Source: Isochrysis galbana (Eukaryota; Haptophyta; Isochrysidales; Isochrysidaceae). From it: a DNA stretch of 64,000 nucleotides. Position numbers and translations under genes: made by a program. The notes beneath the pieces were generated by a model that did no database searches, was not told the origin of the DNA, and was given only the letters and a program-made list of their open reading frames with translations. Positions within the stretch are counted from its first letter, which is position 1; every line of letters begins with the position of its first letter. Shown here one piece after another: positions 62,950 through 64,000 of this stretch. The stretch covers positions 1,334,979 through 1,398,978 of the forward strand of contig CM030934.1 of the NCBI GenBank assembly GCA_018136815.1. Direction: 5' to 3'.

Positions 62950-64000
62950 TGTCGTTCCGTCAATAGTGGGACATCAGTCGAATTGAGCGATCAAATGTCC
63001 ACAGTTGTATTGTAGTTGTTTAACATTAGATCTTGTTAAAATTATAAGAGAGAGACGCCGTCAAAGCTTCTTCGCTAATCACATCGGTGCACGCCGTGCA
63101 TGGGCACGGCGCGATGTGCATCGGTCCCCCCGCGGATACGCCGTGCGTGCGCATGTCAACCCGTTCCATATGTGTAGCCCCTGCGGCCCACAACTACGTA
63201 AACTGGCCATATAAGAGGTGTTTAGTTACGCAGCACCTGTGATGACTTGCAATCACATGTGCACTCCGTATACGCTGTACGCCCTCCGCGACCACGAGAC
63301 CATGACGGTGCACGCGAAAGATCAGCTATGCGAGTGGAACGGCCTCTGCGGCGATTGCAAGAAGAAGCACGGCAAGCCGTGCACCCGCGCTAGTGCAGCC
63401 TAGTTGTGGAGTTTCGATTGTTCGGGTGACAGCGCGGTATGGTAATTAATGAGTTTGGGGAGTGAATTTGTCTGCGCGAGAGGACTGTCTCTGCACATGT
63501 AATTAACTCACGAAATAGTTTCGTTACACGTTTAGGGTGTGTGCGAAAAGTTTTTTTACCCGTGGAAATAATACAATGGATATCAGAGCACGTGAAGCAA
63601 TCAGGGTACAGCGGTTCCTCTCGCTCATCCAGAAAGCACCCCCCCACTCTTGTCCAATCTTCAACCAAATGAGTGGCAATCCACACTTCGCCAAGATGCG
63701 TGTGCCTCGGGCTCCCCCCCCCCCCCCCCGCGGGGACTCCATGCGTGCGCATGGAAGTTTCCGCACGCCGTCCCGGATGCGCAGAAAAAAGGGTTTCGTA
63801 TTGTGCACGCCGTGCACGCCGTGTGCATGATGAGTGGCAATCCACACTTCGCCAAGATGCGTGTGCCTCGGGCTCCCCCGCCCCCGCGGGTACTCCGTGC
63901 GTGCGCATGGAAGTTTCCGCACGGAAAAAAGGGGTTCGTCAGGTGCACGCCGTGCACGCCGTGTGCATGATGAGTGGCAATCCACACTTCCGCCAAGATG
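62950..64000 (-). mobile_element. Family K element, longer copy running off the window
   Basis: It begins with the inverted right terminus TGTCGTTCCGTCAATAGTGG and the subterminal GAATTGAGCGATCAAATGTC. It carries hairpin-like GCACGCCGTGC...CCCCGCGGATACGCCGTGCG units, the shared TGTGCGAAAAGTTTTTTTAC block at 63538 and an ATG frame after it (63578). The other terminus is not in the window. A 61-codon frame at 63218-63403 with several cysteines (CEWNGLCGDCKKKHGKPC) lies inside; whether it is real is unclear. Confidence 0.6.
63669..64000 (+). repeat. Tandem repeat, units of about 162 and 140 bp
   Basis: Units start with GAGTGGCAATCCACACTTCG at 63669 and 63831 and with its near-copy (one base inserted) at 63971. 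Each contains GCGTGTGCCTCGGGCTCCCC, a CCGCGGGG hairpin, GTGCGTGCGCATGGAAGTTT and ends in CACGCCGTGCACGCCGTGTG. The third unit is cut by the window end. It lies within the family K element. Confidence 0.9.

Overview
The window is nuclear DNA of a eukaryote. Its genes are split by short GT-AG introns of about 70-215 bp, several of which I could place to the base because reading frame and protein family agree across the junction. Genes lie on both strands with no operon logic. About half the sequence is microsatellite, poly-G/poly-C tract, palindromic array or dispersed repeat. The gene set suggests a flagellated alga, probably with a secondary plastid: a nuclear FtsH with a plastid/lumen-like leader, an outer-dynein-arm docking protein, a mitochondrial-type gamma carbonic anhydrase, a guanylyl-cyclase-family (GUCD1/GC1) protein, an alginate-lyase-family protein and degenerate EF-hand modules of a kind common in protists. 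Haptophyte or photosynthetic stramenopile fits best, but this is inference and I cannot name the species. There are two 100-N assembly gaps (3317-3416 and 28417-28516), and each cuts genes.

Layout. 0-5 kb: a repeat, a stop-interrupted pseudogene, a SpoU RNA methyltransferase (+) and an alginate-lyase-family gene (-) that converge on the first gap. 5-12 kb: repeats, the GUCD1-like gene, a 1.4 kb element with terminal inverted repeats, an integrase-like relic and a palindromic GATAGCTATC array. 12-15 kb: FtsH. 15-19.4 kb: a pile-up of at least five repeat families, including a fold-back element. 20-22 kb: the outer-arm docking coiled coil. 22.7-25.1 kb: a decayed LINE with a nested insertion. 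26-31.4 kb, all on -: gamma-CA, FKBP, the second gap and a double EF-hand-like protein. 31.5-33.3 kb: GA arrays, the inverted copy of the palindromic array and a retroelement integrase fragment. 33.4-38.9 kb: a 1,603-residue coiled-coil protein. 39-43 kb: repeats and one unknown gene. 43.3-45 kb: an unknown membrane protein. 46-50 kb: repeats, a glutaredoxin-fold protein and a hAT transposase tail. 50-53 kb: a WD40 protein with a one-base frameshift. 53-55 kb: small transposon remains. 55-56.6 kb: a secreted Cys-repeat/SAM-domain protein (-). 57.3-60.8 kb: a WW-domain scaffold. 62-64 kb: a GNAT acetyltransferase and a cysteine-rich gene broken by an inserted element.

The genes do not form one pathway. 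They are ordinary organelle, flagellum, RNA-modification and scaffold genes set in a dense repeat background. The most unusual material is in the repeats: a filled/empty insertion pair, paired inverted copies of structured arrays, a long fold-back element, and a set of repeats that share one 5' motif and one peptide start. Also unusual are the domain architecture of the secreted SAM protein and the placing of poly-G/C tracts just upstream of many start codons.
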